Assembly: GCA_012521705.1 (NCBI GenBank)
Contig: JAAYLX010000039.1
Location: 1 to 64,000 of the forward strand
Direction: 5' to 3'
Source of the DNA: Clostridiaceae bacterium
GTDB lineage: Bacteria > Bacillota > Clostridia > DSM-8532
DNA: 64,000 nucleotides
Both the position numbers and the translations under genes were made by a program. Positions 34,369 to 44,714 of this stretch are shown in pieces. Position 1 is the first letter of the stretch; each line of letters opens with the position of its first letter. The notes under the pieces were generated by a model. That model was not told the DNA's origin. It did not search any database and was given only the letters and a program-made list of their open reading frames with translations.

Positions 34369-35376
34369 ATGGCAGTTATTTCTATTATTGGCGCGGGCAG
34401 CTGGGGAACCGCCTTGTCAATACTGTTATCCAATAACGGGCATAAGGTCCGGGTTTGGTCTATTTACCAGAAAGAAGTGGATATGATTCTTGAAACAAGG
34501 GAGAATAAGGACAAGCTGCCCGGAGTCAGGGTGCCTGAATCCGTTGAATTTACAACCGATATTGAATATTGCCTTAAAGACCACGATTTTATTGTAGTTG
34601 TGGTTCCGTCCCAGACAGTCAGGGAAACCTGCAGACGCCTTTCTCCTTATGTTTCACGGGATGACATTATTGTTATGTGTTCCAAGGGGCTCGAAGAAAA
34701 AACAGGTCAGAGGCTTAGTGAGGTAGTGTTAAGTGAGCTTCCCGGTGTTGGCTATGTCGCGCTTTACGGCCCGAGCCATGCAGAGGAAGTGGCTATAGGT
34801 ACTCCCACTACTCTGGTGGCTTTTTCTGAGGATATTGAACTTGCAATGAAAGTTCAGGACGTATTTATGTCGCCAAATTTCAGGGTGTATACCGGTACGG
34901 ATGTTATTGGAGCCGAGATAGGTTCCGCCCTTAAAAATGTTATCGCTCTTTGTGCCGGAATTTGTGACGGGCTCGGTTATGGTGACAACAGCAAAGCTGC
35001 CCTCATGACCCGCGGCATTACTGAAATTGCCCGTCTGGGAACTAAAATGGGAGCCAAGCCCAATACTTTTTCAGGTCTTACCGGAATAGGGGACCTTATT
35101 GTTACCTGTACCAGCAGACACAGCAGAAACAGGCGTGCAGGTTACCTTATCGGCCAGGGATACACACTTGAAGAAGCTCAGGAAGAAGTAAAAATGGTTG
35201 TGGAGGGAGTTTCGGCCTGCCGTGCAGCCAAGGAACTGGCTGATAAATATCAGGTGAATATGCCCATAATACAGGAAGCCTACAGTATCCTGTTTGAAAA
35301 TAAGAACTGCCGTGATGCGGTTTATGAGCTCATGACCCGCAGCCGGAAACATGAGTCGGAAGATACGGGCTGGTAA
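34369..35376 (+). CDS. gpsA: Glycerol-3-phosphate dehydrogenase [NAD(P)+]
   Basis: A 335-residue enzyme that reduces dihydroxyacetone phosphate to sn-glycerol 3-phosphate for lipid synthesis. The N-terminal Rossmann motif is GAGSWGTA, the LYGPSHAEEVA segment is present, and the catalytic Lys lies in EIGSALKNVIALCAG. The C-terminal GLTGIGDLIVTCTS-RNRRAG motif follows. The ATG at 34369 after AAAGGAA is preferred to a TTG at 34315. It pairs functionally with plsY. Confidence 0.95.
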   Translation: MAVISIIGAGSWGTALSILLSNNGHKVRVWSIYQKEVDMILETRENKDKLPGVRVPESVEFTTDIEYCLKDHDFIVVVVPSQTVRETCRRLSPYVSRDDIIVMCSKGLEEKTGQRLSEVVLSELPGVGYVALYGPSHAEEVAIGTPTTLVAFSEDIELAMKVQDVFMSPNFRVYTGTDVIGAEIGSALKNVIALCAGICDGLGYGDNSKAALMTRGITEIARLGTKMGAKPNTFSGLTGIGDLIVTCTSRHSRNRRAGYLIGQGYTLEEAQEEVKMVVEGVSACRAAKELADKYQVNMPIIQEAYSILFENKNCRDAVYELMTRSRKHESEDTGW

Positions 35377-35440
35377 ACTGGTCCGGCTTTTTGGTTTATT
35401 TTAGTTGGACTTAAAGTTTATTTAGTATAAGGGATATAAA

Positions 35441-35468
35441 AAGGGCAAGTGATTTTCCACTTGCCCTT
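35441..35468 (-). terminator. Terminator of glgC-glgD (also downstream of gpsA)
   Basis: AAGGGCAAGTG (35441-35451) and CACTTGCCCTT (35458-35468) form an 11-bp stem. The better T run (TTTTT) is on the minus strand. Confidence 0.75.
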
Positions 35469-35482
35469 GATATTTATCCTGA

Positions 35483-36604
35483 TTATACCTTAACTTTTTT
35501 ACCTACTATGAGCGGCCATTCCGAATCACCTTTCAGAACCTTGCCTGCAGAGATTTTCACGGCTTTATCCAGAATGCAGTATTGCATGTCAACATCCGGT
35601 CCTACTTCAGAACCCTGCATGATAAGACAGTCTTTGATTTTAGCGCCCTTCATTACCCGTACTCCGCGGAAGAGGACTGAGTTTTCAACCTCGCCTTCAA
35701 TTATGCATCCATCCGCAATTATTGAATTGCGTACTTTAGCTTCTGAATTGTATTTTGCAGGCGGCTCGTCCTTAACTTTGGTAAATATCTTCCTGCGGTC
35801 CATCAGAAGCTCCTGCCTTACTTTGGGGTTGAGAAGCTCCATATTGGTTCTGTAGTACAACTGTATTGTACTGAACGGACGCCAATATCCGTTGAACATA
35901 TATGCATAGATCTTCAATGTGTCAAGCTGCCTCAAAATGATATCGGTTACAAATTCGGAATATCCCTTTGATACGCTGTCCTGCAATAAATCAATAAGGA
36001 ATGTGCGTTTTACAATATACACTCCCATGGAAGCGATACTGCTCTTAGGTTTGAGGGGTTTTTCCATAAAGTTGTAGATGCGCTTGTTTTCATCGAATTC
36101 CACAATGCCCATGCGCTTCTGGTCTTCTATTGAAAAATCACTCATATCTCTGCAGCATACTGTAATATCTGCTCCGGTTTCAATATGCTGTTCAAGCATG
36201 GGAGTATAGTCCATGTTGTAGATAGCATATCCCTGGCCGATAAGTACATATTCCTCATCGCTTCTCTCCAGGAAGGTTATATTGTTATACATGGCGTCGG
36301 CTGTGCCTTTATACCAACCGGTACCGAATTCGGAGAGATAGGGAGGGAAGATGAACAGGCCTTCATTTTTTCTGTCCAGGTCCCATTCTTTTCCTGAGCC
36401 CAGATGGTCCATCAAAGAACGGATATTGTATTGGGTTATTACACCTACATTTATGATTCCTGAATTAACCATATTGGACAGAACAAAATCTATCGCCCTG
36501 TACTTTCCTCCGAAAGGCACTGCTGCTATGGATCTTTCCAGGGAAAGTTCCTTCAGCCTGTTGTTCATTCCGTCTGTCAAAATTATTCCCATTGTTGATT
36601 TCAT
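35483..36604 (-). CDS. glgD: GlgD, regulatory-type subunit of ADP-glucose pyrophosphorylase
   Basis: A 373-residue nucleotidyltransferase-fold protein with a C-terminal left-handed beta-helix. It resembles GlgC but lacks the intact GGxGxRL signature: the start reads [16 protein letters not shown]. This is the hallmark of GlgD, which forms a hetero-complex with GlgC and modulates it. It starts at the glgC stop codon (ATGA overlap). Glycogen storage is common in cellulolytic clostridia, in line with the proposed host. Confidence 0.92.
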   Translation of the reverse strand: MKSTMGIILTDGMNNRLKELSLERSIAAVPFGGKYRAIDFVLSNMVNSGIINVGVITQYNIRSLMDHLGSGKEWDLDRKNEGLFIFPPYLSEFGTGWYKGTADAMYNNITFLERSDEEYVLIGQGYAIYNMDYTPMLEQHIETGADITVCCRDMSDFSIEDQKRMGIVEFDENKRIYNFMEKPLKPKSSIASMGVYIVKRTFLIDLLQDSVSKGYSEFVTDIILRQLDTLKIYAYMFNGYWRPFSTIQLYYRTNMELLNPKVRQELLMDRRKIFTKVKDEPPAKYNSEAKVRNSIIADGCIIEGEVENSVLFRGVRVMKGAKIKDCLIMQGSEVGPDVDMQYCILDKAVKISAGKVLKGDSEWPLIVGKKVKV

Positions 36605-37881
36605 GAATTTTCATCCCCTTTCATCACAAACCCGCCGGAAGGTATTACATTGGTTGAGAAATCGTGGGGGGTAATATAGTTGTCTATTACTACGTTCTTT
36701 CCTAATACCGTATTGTTGGGAACGACAGTATTCGAACCGATAACGGTTATGTCACAGTTATAGACTTTAGGATTATATGTGCTCGGTGCAAACTCACCTT
36801 CCCCGGTCTTTACATTGTTGCCGATAACACTGTTTTCACCCACGATGGTGTACCTGATCTCGGAGTTGGCACCTATCAGTGTATCAGACATTATTATGGA
36901 ATTCTCAACAACGGTGTCTTTATTTATAGTTACACCGGGGAAAATAACTGAATTGCGCACTGTTCCGTAAATCATACATCCTTCAGCGATAACCGATGTT
37001 TCCACATGGCCTGTGTCGCTGATGAAATGAGCTGGATATATGGGATTGGGAGAGAAGATTCTCCAGTAAGGATCGAACATATTGAAATCCGGAACACGCT
37101 CGGTAAGGTTCATTTGGGATTCCCAGAAGGTCTTTATGGTACCGACGTCTCTCCAATACCCTTCAAATCTGTAAGCGATAAGTTTCTTCCCGTCATCGAG
37201 CATGGCAGGTATTATGTTTCGACCGAAATCATGGTTTGAATCGCATTTTACATGGTCATTTATCAGGTATTCCCTTAAAAGCTCCCAGGTAAATATATAG
37301 ATTCCCATTGAGGCAAGGGTGCTCTTTGGATTCTGGGGCTTTTCTTCGAACTCAATAATATTTCCCTCACCATCGGTGTTCATAATTCCATATCGACTGG
37401 CCTCTTCATAAGGTACATCAATTACTGAAATGGTGGCATCAGCTTTTCTGGCTTTGTGTTCTTCAAGCATTTTGGCATAATTCATCTTGTAAACGTGGTC
37501 ACCTGAAAGGATGATTACATACTTGGGATTCATTTCGTCCACATAGTGAATGTTCTGGAAAACAGCATCTGCTGTGCCTGAATACCATTCGCCACGTTCA
37601 GTCTTCATGTAGGGGGCAAGAATTGTTACGCCGCCATTCATTCTATCCAGGTCCCAGGGTTTGCCTATTCCTATATGCTTATTCAGTTGCAGAGGCTGAT
37701 ACTGAGTAAGTACACCTATGGTGTCGATTCCTGAGTTGATGCAATTACTTAAAGTGAAATCAATAATGCGGTATTTGCCGCCATAGAGCACGGCAGGCTT
37801 GGCGAGGTTCTTAGTGAGTACACCAAGACGGCTGCCTTGTCCGCCAGCAAGAAGAAGAGCGATAATTTCTTTACGTATCAT
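36601..37881 (-). CDS. glgC: Glucose-1-phosphate adenylyltransferase GlgC
   Basis: A 426-residue catalytic subunit that makes ADP-glucose, the glycogen precursor. The nucleotide-binding signature [13 protein letters not shown] is at the N-terminus, followed by [15 protein letters not shown], the SGDHVYKM catalytic loop and the EEKP motif. The beta-helix C-terminal domain is complete. The ATG at 37881 follows GGAGG at 8-9 nt; an upstream in-frame start at 37941 would add 20 unusual residues. It is the first gene of the glgC-glgD pair. Confidence 0.95.
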   Translation of the reverse strand: MIRKEIIALLLAGGQGSRLGVLTKNLAKPAVLYGGKYRIIDFTLSNCINSGIDTIGVLTQYQPLQLNKHIGIGKPWDLDRMNGGVTILAPYMKTERGEWYSGTADAVFQNIHYVDEMNPKYVIILSGDHVYKMNYAKMLEEHKARKADATISVIDVPYEEASRYGIMNTDGEGNIIEFEEKPQNPKSTLASMGIYIFTWELLREYLINDHVKCDSNHDFGRNIIPAMLDDGKKLIAYRFEGYWRDVGTIKTFWESQMNLTERVPDFNMFDPYWRIFSPNPIYPAHFISDTGHVETSVIAEGCMIYGTVRNSVIFPGVTINKDTVVENSIIMSDTLIGANSEIRYTIVGENSVIGNNVKTGEGEFAPSTYNPKVYNCDITVIGSNTVVPNNTVLGKNVVIDNYITPHDFSTNVIPSGGFVMKGDENS

Positions 37882-37975
37882 ACTCAATTCCTCCAAAAAT
37901 TTCTTAATAATAATATACCTCCGAATCTCAGGATAAATCATAAGATTGGTGAAAAAATAACAGACTGAATATTTC

Positions 37976-38003
37976 TTGCATTTTTATGGATATATAGTAT
38001 AAT
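37976..38003 (+). promoter_or_regulatory. Promoter of the dnaJ-like/clpB unit
   Basis: TTGCAT (37976-37981), a 16-nt spacer and TATAAT (37998-38003), directly followed by a CtsR box. Confidence 0.65.
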
Positions 38004-38013
38004 TAAAAAGAAA

Positions 38014-38030
38014 GGTCAAAGAAAGTCAAA
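38014..38030 (+). promoter_or_regulatory. CtsR operator
   Basis: GGTCAAA-GAA-AGTCAAA matches the CtsR heptad repeat (RGTCAAA-NAN-RGTCAAA) exactly. It lies about at the expected transcription start, so CtsR would repress the dnaJ-like/clpB unit until heat shock. Confidence 0.88.
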
Positions 38031-38054
38031 CAACTATTTCCGAGGAGGTATGCA

Positions 38055-38993
38055 ATGAAATATCGTGATTATTACGAGGTTTTGGGTTTGAGCAAAGACG
38101 CTTCCCAAGAGCAGATTAAAAAAGCTTACCGCAAACTTGCCAAAGCATACCATCCTGATGCAAATCCGGGCAATAAAGAGGCTGAAGAAAAGTTCAAGGA
38201 AATAAATGAGGCTTATGAAGTTCTGGGTGATCCCGAGAAGCGTCGGAAATATGACCAGCTTGGCAGCAGGTTTAATTTTGCCAACGGGTATGATTTTGAC
38301 CCTTCCCAGTTTGGATTCAATACCCGGAATGCCCGTTATGAATTCAGGGGCTCAAGCGGGTTCAGCGACTTTTTTGATATGTTTTTTGGAAGCGGCGGAA
38401 TTAACCTGGATGATTTATTTGGGATGGGCGACGCAGGCTTTAAACATAGAGGCTTTTCTTCGGGACATGCCTTTGCCCAAAAGGGCGAGGACATAGAAAC
38501 AGAAATAAAGATTTCTGTTGCCGACGGAATAATGGGAAATGAAAAGCAAATTTCCATCAGAACTCCTTCCGGGATGAAAAAACTGGCCATTAAAATTCCC
38601 CGGGGAATACAGCCTAACGGGAAAATCCGTTTGAAAGGCCAGGGCGGAAAAGGGAGAAACGGAGGGCCAGACGGAGATTTGCTGCTTGTTGTAAATTTCA
38701 AAGACGAAGATATAACTATCAATGGTACTGACTTGATACAGAAATTCGAAATAAAACCATGGACTGCGGCAGTTGGCGGGAAAGAGACAGTCACTACTCC
38801 CGACGGCAGGATAATTGTGTCGGTTCCCGCTGGAATCAGAAGCGGTGAAAGTATCAGGATTCCGGGAAAGGGGTACCCCAACAGTATCGGAGGGCGCGGG
38901 GATCTGTACTTAAAGGTATCAATCAACAATCCCCCACACTTGAATGAGAAGCAGCTTGAATTATTTCGTAAACTCAAGGAACTTGATGGCTGA
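38055..38993 (+). CDS. CbpA-type DnaJ co-chaperone
   Basis: A 312-residue J-domain protein. The J domain (residues 3-69) has the HPD motif, followed by a Gly/Phe-rich region (about 75-145) and the two beta-rich C-terminal substrate-binding domains. The zinc-finger domain of true DnaJ is missing, so it is of the class B/CbpA kind. It would stimulate DnaK. Located 28 nt before clpB behind a CtsR box, it probably delivers clients for ClpB-DnaK disaggregation. Confidence 0.9.
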   Translation: MKYRDYYEVLGLSKDASQEQIKKAYRKLAKAYHPDANPGNKEAEEKFKEINEAYEVLGDPEKRRKYDQLGSRFNFANGYDFDPSQFGFNTRNARYEFRGSSGFSDFFDMFFGSGGINLDDLFGMGDAGFKHRGFSSGHAFAQKGEDIETEIKISVADGIMGNEKQISIRTPSGMKKLAIKIPRGIQPNGKIRLKGQGGKGRNGGPDGDLLLVVNFKDEDITINGTDLIQKFEIKPWTAAVGGKETVTTPDGRIIVSVPAGIRSGESIRIPGKGYPNSIGGRGDLYLKVSINNPPHLNEKQLELFRKLKELDG

Positions 38994-39021
38994 AGACTTA
39001 CTTGCATGAGAGGTGATAAAA

Positions 39022-41610
39022 ATGAATCTGGATAGGTTTACAGAAAAGGCTCAGGAGTCGATTGTGCTGGCTCGTGAGCTTGCCATAAAAATGGATCAGC
39101 AGCAGGTTGATTCTGAACATCTGGCTTTGGCGCTGGTAGAACAGGAAGATGGCCTGATTCCCCGAATTTTATGGGTGCTGGGTGTTAATCCCGGCGATAT
39201 CTCCCATCAGCTTAATCAGGAACTCGAACGCAGGCCGAAAATCTATGGAAGTGCTGCGACCGAAGTATACGCAACCCGCCGCTTCAACCAGGCGCTTATT
39301 GTTGCCAAGGATGAAGCTAAGAAATTAAATGACGAGTATGTGAGCGTTGAACATATCTTCATGGCTTTAATAGCAGAGAGAAACGGATATACATCAAGCT
39401 TACTGAAAAACTATGGAGTAACTTATGATTCCTTTGTGGAAGCCGTGAAGAAAATTCGAGGCAATCAAAGGGTAACAAGTCAGAACCCTGAAATGAATTA
39501 CCAGGCTTTGGAGAAATACGGCCGTGATCTTGTGGAATTGGCAAGGCAGGGGAAACTTGATCCTGTAATAGGCAGGGATGCGGAAATAAGGCGTGTTATA
39601 AGAATATTATCCCGCAGGACCAAGAATAACCCTGTGCTTATCGGAGAACCCGGAGTAGGAAAAACCGCCATTGTTGAAGGACTTGCCCAGAGGATCCTTA
39701 AGGGGGATGTGCCCGACGGGCTGAAGAATAAAACTGTTTTTGCACTGGACATGGGAGCTTTGATTGCCGGAGCGAAATTCAGGGGTGAATTTGAAGAAAG
39801 GCTTAAAGCTGTCATCAAAGAAATTGAAGCTTCTGACGGTCAGATTATTCTTTTTATTGATGAAATTCATAATATAGTCGGCGCGGGAAAGGCAGAAGGT
39901 GCCATGGACGCGGGCAACATACTGAAGCCAATGCTTGCCAGGGGTGAACTTCACTGCGTCGGGGCAACCACTTTGGATGAATACAGGAAGTATATCGAAA
40001 AGGACGCAGCCCTTGAAAGACGCTTCCAACCTGTCATGGTGGAACCGCCCACTGTTGAGGACACCATTTCCATTCTTCGCGGGCTCAAAGAGCGCTTTGA
40101 GATACACCACGGCGTTCGCATTACAGACGGAGCCATCATCGCCAGTGCTGTTCTTTCAAACAGGTATATCACAGACAGATTTTTGCCTGACAAAGCAATT
40201 GACTTAATGGATGAGGCGGCAGCTATGTTAAGGACCGAAATAGACAGCATGCCTGCAGAGCTTGATGAAATAATGCGACGAATCATGCAGCTTGAAATTG
40301 AACAGCAGGCTCTGAACAAGGAGAATGACAGGGGCTCCGAAGAACGACTTAAAGCCATAGAATCTGAATTGGCGCAGTTAAGGGATAAGGCCAATGAGAT
40401 GAAAGCCCAGTGGGAACTTGAGAAAGAAAATATTAAGAAGGAGAAGGAACTAAAAGAAGAACTTGAAAATGTCAAACTCCAGATCCAGGAGGCTGAGAGA
40501 AACTACGACCTTGAAACACTCGCCAAGCTGAAATATGGAAAACTGCCCGCCCTTGAAGCATCTCTTGCGAAAGAAAAACAAATCCAGGCAAGGGACAGAA
40601 TGCTTAAAGAGGCGGTTACCGAAAATGAAATAACAGAAATAATATCCAAGTGGACAGGCATACCTGTTACTAAACTCCAGCAGGAAGAAAAGGAGAAGCT
40701 GTTGAATCTGGAGAAAATACTTCATGAGCGGGTTATAGGCCAGGATGAAGCCGTAACTGCCGTCTCGGATGCCGTCCTAAGGGCAAGGGCAGGATTGAAG
40801 GATATCAAGCGTCCCGTTGGTTCTTTTATTTTCCTGGGCCCCACAGGCGTAGGAAAGACTGAGCTTGCAAGAGCTTTGACAGAAGCCCTGTTTGATACCG
40901 AAGAAAATATGATCCGTTTTGACATGAGCGAATATATGGAAAAGCATTCTGTCGCAAAGCTTATCGGCGCGCCTCCCGGGTATGTGGGCTATGAAGAAGG
41001 CGGATTACTTACAGAGGCAGTCCGAAGAAGGCCATACAGCGTTATTCTGTTTGACGAAATAGAAAAAGCCCATCCGGATGTATTCAACATATTGCTCCAG
41101 ATTATGGATGACGGAAGGCTTACAGACAGCAAGGGCAGGGTTGTCAACTTCAAGAATACTGTAATTATCATGACCTCTAATATCGGAAGCCAATACCTCC
41201 TTGAAAAGGTTGGGGAAAAGGGGGTAATTGATGATGACGTCCGGGAAAATGTTCAAAGCGAGCTTCGTTATGTGTTCAGGCCTGAATTCCTTAACCGTAC
41301 CGACGATATAGTCCTCTTTAAACCCCTGACCAGGCAGGAGGTAAAAGAAATAGTCAAGCTTGTATTAAAGTCATTGTCATCAAGACTCGCAGAAAAAGAT
41401 ATGGACATCGAATACACTGATAAAGCGCTGGATTATATTGTTGACGAAGGATGGAATCCGGAATTTGGAGCAAGGCCAATTAAGCGATTCGTGCAAAAGC
41501 ATGTGGAGACCGAATTGGGCAGGCTGCTTATTAAAGGTGACATTGAAACAGGTGACACGGTGCTGGTGGACGCGGATGAGAACGGTCTTGTTATAAGCAG
41601 GAAGGCGTGA
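39022..41610 (+). CDS. clpB: ATP-dependent disaggregase ClpB
   Basis: An 862-residue Hsp100 protein that pulls proteins out of aggregates with DnaK. Order: N-terminal repeat domain (1-145), first AAA+ domain with GEPGVGKTA and IDEIHN, a long coiled-coil middle domain (about 400-525) typical of ClpB, and a second AAA+ domain with GPTGVGKTE and [11 protein letters not shown]. No ClpP-binding loop is expected. The ATG at 39022 follows GAGAGGTG; a GTG at 39013 is also in frame. CtsR control is inferred from the shared promoter. Confidence 0.96.
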   Translation: MNLDRFTEKAQESIVLARELAIKMDQQQVDSEHLALALVEQEDGLIPRILWVLGVNPGDISHQLNQELERRPKIYGSAATEVYATRRFNQALIVAKDEAKKLNDEYVSVEHIFMALIAERNGYTSSLLKNYGVTYDSFVEAVKKIRGNQRVTSQNPEMNYQALEKYGRDLVELARQGKLDPVIGRDAEIRRVIRILSRRTKNNPVLIGEPGVGKTAIVEGLAQRILKGDVPDGLKNKTVFALDMGALIAGAKFRGEFEERLKAVIKEIEASDGQIILFIDEIHNIVGAGKAEGAMDAGNILKPMLARGELHCVGATTLDEYRKYIEKDAALERRFQPVMVEPPTVEDTISILRGLKERFEIHHGVRITDGAIIASAVLSNRYITDRFLPDKAIDLMDEAAAMLRTEIDSMPAELDEIMRRIMQLEIEQQALNKENDRGSEERLKAIESELAQLRDKANEMKAQWELEKENIKKEKELKEELENVKLQIQEAERNYDLETLAKLKYGKLPALEASLAKEKQIQARDRMLKEAVTENEITEIISKWTGIPVTKLQQEEKEKLLNLEKILHERVIGQDEAVTAVSDAVLRARAGLKDIKRPVGSFIFLGPTGVGKTELARALTEALFDTEENMIRFDMSEYMEKHSVAKLIGAPPGYVGYEEGGLLTEAVRRRPYSVILFDEIEKAHPDVFNILLQIMDDGRLTDSKGRVVNFKNTVIIMTSNIGSQYLLEKVGEKGVIDDDVRENVQSELRYVFRPEFLNRTDDIVLFKPLTRQEVKEIVKLVLKSLSSRLAEKDMDIEYTDKALDYIVDEGWNPEFGARPIKRFVQKHVETELGRLLIKGDIETGDTVLVDADENGLVISRKA

Positions 41611-41705
41611 TACGGTATTGGGCAGCGAAACATGCCATTTTAGAAAAAGCAGGAGATACCTGAGCCGGGTGATGGCTTACCGAATTCGCAAAAAAGGCAA
41701 ATTAA

Positions 41706-41730
41706 AAGGAGAGCCAAGCTCTCCTTAAAT
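41706..41730. terminator. Terminator between clpB and the zinc-ribbon gene
   Basis: AAGGAGAGC (41706-41714) pairs with GCTCTCCTT (41718-41726), AT-rich on both sides, so it can serve both convergent genes. Confidence 0.7.
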
Positions 41731-41735
41731 TTTAA

Positions 41736-41906
41736 TTAATAATTCTGCCCTCTGAAATTATTCCTGCGCTGTTTTCTTGCTTTTCTGCAAGCTGGGCATC
41801 TCTGTGGTTCGTTTTCAAACCCTTTTTCCTTGTAGAATTCCTGTTCACCAGTGGTGAAAACAAATTCTGCGCCGCAATCTTTACATGATAAAGTTTTGTC
41901 AGCCAT
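41736..41906 (-). CDS. Small zinc-ribbon protein
   Basis: A 56-residue protein beginning MADKTLSCKDCGAEFVF and ending in a basic, Arg/Asn-rich tail. Two CxxC pairs (SCKDCG and RCPACR) would bind one zinc. The GEQEFYKEKGFENEPQRC centre is typical of the 'probable zinc-ribbon' family (zf-trcl) of Firmicutes, whose role is not known. AAGGA precedes the ATG. A longer frame on the same strand overlaps it but has no such motif. Confidence 0.82.
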   Translation of the reverse strand: MADKTLSCKDCGAEFVFTTGEQEFYKEKGFENEPQRCPACRKARKQRRNNFRGQNY

Positions 41907-42239
41907 GATTTCCTTAATCCTCCCTTAGTTTTCTGGATATACATATCTTGACTTGACCCTTGATCCTGAAAACCGGAGAGGGTATAAGGCAAATAGTATA
42001 ATCCATTGGAAATTACTTATCTGTAGTATAGCATGAATAAATAAAAAAACAAGTATACATAGAAAATTTTGTATAAAAATCATTTGTGAACCGGGTTTGC
42101 CGATATTTTATACGGGAAATATAATACTGTACAACCTTATTTGTTTGTCTTCGAACCATATAGTTATAGATGGTTCTACTTTTCCAATTCATGAGTGCAT
42201 GGTAGAATTAGGTTAGAAAAAGATATGGAGGTTGGCTCG

Positions 42240-42665
42240 ATGCCGAAAAACAGCGATATGGGTCCATATAGTCCTGAGGAACTAATAAAATTGGCTTTAA
42301 AAGCAAAGGATAATGCTTATGTACCATATTCCCAATTCCATGTCGGGGCAGCCCTTGTTGCAGATGACGGCAAAGTATATACGGGATGCAATGTGGAGAA
42401 TTCGTCCTACGGTGCTACCATATGCGCAGAACGCTCTGCAATTGTAAAGGCTGTGTCTGAAGGGGCAAAGAAAATCAGGGAAATTGCAGTGGTAAGTGAC
42501 AGTGACAAGTATACAATACCCTGTGCAATATGTCTTCAGGTCATGAGTGAATTCTGCGAAGCGGATATGAAATTGCATCTGGCAAATAACAAAGGCGAGT
42601 ACAGAACTTATGACTTCAAGGATCTTCTTCCGACTCCTTTCAATTTGTCGGAGCAGACTCACTGA
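42240..42665 (+). CDS. cdd: Cytidine deaminase
   Basis: A 141-residue zinc enzyme that deaminates cytidine and deoxycytidine in pyrimidine salvage. The catalytic CAERSAI motif (Cys and Glu) and the second zinc motif PCAIC are present, though the usual PCGxCRQ reads PCAICLQ, with Leu in place of Arg. The ATG at 42240 follows GGAGG at 8 nt; an upstream start at 42195 is less likely. The cdd-era-recO order is common in clostridia. Confidence 0.92.
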   Translation: MPKNSDMGPYSPEELIKLALKAKDNAYVPYSQFHVGAALVADDGKVYTGCNVENSSYGATICAERSAIVKAVSEGAKKIREIAVVSDSDKYTIPCAICLQVMSEFCEADMKLHLANNKGEYRTYDFKDLLPTPFNLSEQTH

Positions 42666-42742
42666 ACCAGGGAAACAAGGTTAAGCTAAGTATTATGAAA
42701 CTTGCGAAATTTATATAAAGAAACAGAGGGAGTAAGAAAAAT

Positions 42743-43648
42743 ATGGCATTTAAGTCCGGATTTGTTACTATTATAGGCAGGCCAAATGTCGGGAAATCTA
42801 CTTTATTAAACCTTCTGACAGGAGAAAAAATTGCTATCATTTCGAAGAAACCGCAAACCACCCGGCATAATATCCGCACCATAGTAACCACCGACAATTA
42901 TCAGATGGTTTTTGTGGACACACCCGGCATACACAAACCCAGGAACAAACTGGGTCAGTATATGATGCAGCAGGCATACAGTGCTTTTGAAGACATGGAC
43001 GTGATAGTTTACCTTGTGGATGCAAAGGACAAGAGCATTGGTCCGGTTGATTCCATGATTATAGAAGAGCTCGGCAAAACATCAACTCCTGTAATTTTGC
43101 TTATCAACAAGGTTGATCTGGTTGAAAAGGAGAGAATACTTCCTTTGATAGCCGAGTACAGCCAGGCATACGATTTCAAAGAGATTATTCCCATAAGTGC
43201 CATAAAGGGTGAAGACAAGGATAAAGTCCTGTCCGCTATTGAGAAGTATTTGCCTGAAGGTGAGAAGTTTTATCCCGATGATATGTTGACCGACCAGACC
43301 GAAAAAGTACTTGCCCAGGAACTTATACGGGAAAAACTCCTTAATCTTCTGGATGAGGAAGTTCCCCATGGCATCGGCGTTGAGGTAATCGGCTTCAAGG
43401 AGCAGGAGGAGAAAAATCTTCTGGAGATTGACGCCAACATTTACTGCGAAAAGGAATCCCATAAAGGTATTGTAATTGGAAAAGGCGGATCAATGCTTAA
43501 AAAAGCAGGTACCATGGCCCGGGAGGACATGGAACGTCTTTTTGGCGCAAAAGTTAACCTGAAGCTATGGGTGAAAGTCAAGGACGACTGGAGAAACAGC
43601 GATTTCATGCTCAACGAGCTTGGATATAAGAAGAATTCACGGGATTAA
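42743..43648 (+). CDS. era: GTPase Era
   Basis: A 301-residue GTPase that binds 16S rRNA near its 3' end during 30S assembly. The GTPase domain shows GRPNVGKST, the TRHNIRTI switch, DTPGIHKPRN and NKVD. The C-terminal KH domain has the GIVIGKGGSMLKKAG loop (about residues 238-254). AGAGGGAG precedes the ATG. recO follows 3 nt after the stop, so they are co-transcribed. Confidence 0.97.
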   Translation: MAFKSGFVTIIGRPNVGKSTLLNLLTGEKIAIISKKPQTTRHNIRTIVTTDNYQMVFVDTPGIHKPRNKLGQYMMQQAYSAFEDMDVIVYLVDAKDKSIGPVDSMIIEELGKTSTPVILLINKVDLVEKERILPLIAEYSQAYDFKEIIPISAIKGEDKDKVLSAIEKYLPEGEKFYPDDMLTDQTEKVLAQELIREKLLNLLDEEVPHGIGVEVIGFKEQEEKNLLEIDANIYCEKESHKGIVIGKGGSMLKKAGTMAREDMERLFGAKVNLKLWVKVKDDWRNSDFMLNELGYKKNSRD

Positions 43649-43651
43649 GGT

Positions 43652-44389
43652 ATGGCTATTATTAAAACAAAAGGTCTCATTATCAGAGAAAATCCTTACA
43701 ACGATACCGACAAAATGCTGACCATTCTGACAGAAAATCTGGGCAAAGTTTCAGTATCGGCCAGAAACTCAAGAAAAGGCGGGAGCCGTTCTTCCTACGG
43801 GACACAGGTATTGACTTATGGCGAATATGTTCTGTTCAGGGGAAAAGATTTTTACTTTTTGAATGGTTGTGATGTAATAACTAACTTTTATGATCTTTCC
43901 TCTGATATTGAGACTTTTACATACGCTGCCCATATGATTGACATGGCTGAAGATGCCTGCATTGATTCCAGTTCGGCGGAACAGGTCCTGATTCTTCTGC
44001 TTCATGGCCTTAACGCTCTTAGAAAAAAGAGAAATCCCCTTCTGATTTCTTCAATTTTTGCTTTAAAGCTTACGCATATTATAGGATACCCTCCTTATGT
44101 CTCAAGTTGCGTATCCTGCAATACCAGAGAAATGGAAGAAATCAGCTTTAGTTTTGATAAATGTGGTTTTGTGTGTGAAAAGTGCGCAAAGGGTGACAGC
44201 CAGAGCATAAAAATCGGAAACGGCGTAGCCAAAGCAATATTGTACGTTTTATGTACCGATAGCGGCGGAGTTTATAATTTTAATCTTTCAGAAGAGAATC
44301 TGAAGATTTTTTCAAAAATTACGTTAAAATATATTGAACAGCGTATGGAGAAGCAATACAAAAAACTTGAATTCTTAAATGAACTTTAA
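43652..44389 (+). CDS. recO: DNA repair protein RecO
   Basis: A 245-residue protein that loads RecA on SSB-coated DNA in the RecFOR pathway. An N-terminal OB fold (about 1-80) is followed by a helical domain with a four-Cys zinc site (CVSC...CGFVCEKC, about residues 150-178). The length is normal. It follows era directly and precedes a small unknown gene. Confidence 0.94.
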   Translation: MAIIKTKGLIIRENPYNDTDKMLTILTENLGKVSVSARNSRKGGSRSSYGTQVLTYGEYVLFRGKDFYFLNGCDVITNFYDLSSDIETFTYAAHMIDMAEDACIDSSSAEQVLILLLHGLNALRKKRNPLLISSIFALKLTHIIGYPPYVSSCVSCNTREMEEISFSFDKCGFVCEKCAKGDSQSIKIGNGVAKAILYVLCTDSGGVYNFNLSEENLKIFSKITLKYIEQRMEKQYKKLEFLNEL

Positions 44390-44401
44390 CGGGGGTCTAA
44401 G

Positions 44402-44683
44402 ATGGAGCATTTATTCAGTTCAGGGGAAGTACTCTACAAGAAGAACCAAAAAGAGTTGAAAGAAGGGCTTTTCATTGGAGAAAAGCTGAAACATCCGGAT
44501 GAAATATCACCTGATTCCTGGTATGTATGCAAAGGAACTTTGAATGGTGAGAATTCCGAACTCAGGTTTACGGTGCATGAAGATGAATTGGAGAGTATTA
44601 AATTGCGCCATAGATTGGGCATTTTGATGCAATCCGATGTATTTCAGGCCAGATGGGGAAAATATGAAATCTCTCTGGCATAG
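44402..44683 (+). CDS. Small protein of unknown function in the era-recO unit
   Basis: A 93-residue soluble protein, rich in Glu and Lys, with no recognised motif. It starts 12 nt after recO behind GGGGGT, so expression with recO is likely. The C-terminal part (about 45-93) looks like a small beta-rich domain. No function is proposed. Confidence 0.6.
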   Translation: MEHLFSSGEVLYKKNQKELKEGLFIGEKLKHPDEISPDSWYVCKGTLNGENSELRFTVHEDELESIKLRHRLGILMQSDVFQARWGKYEISLA

Positions 44684-44714
44684 AATATAAAGAGCCAATA
44701 CTGGGGGCATTTTA

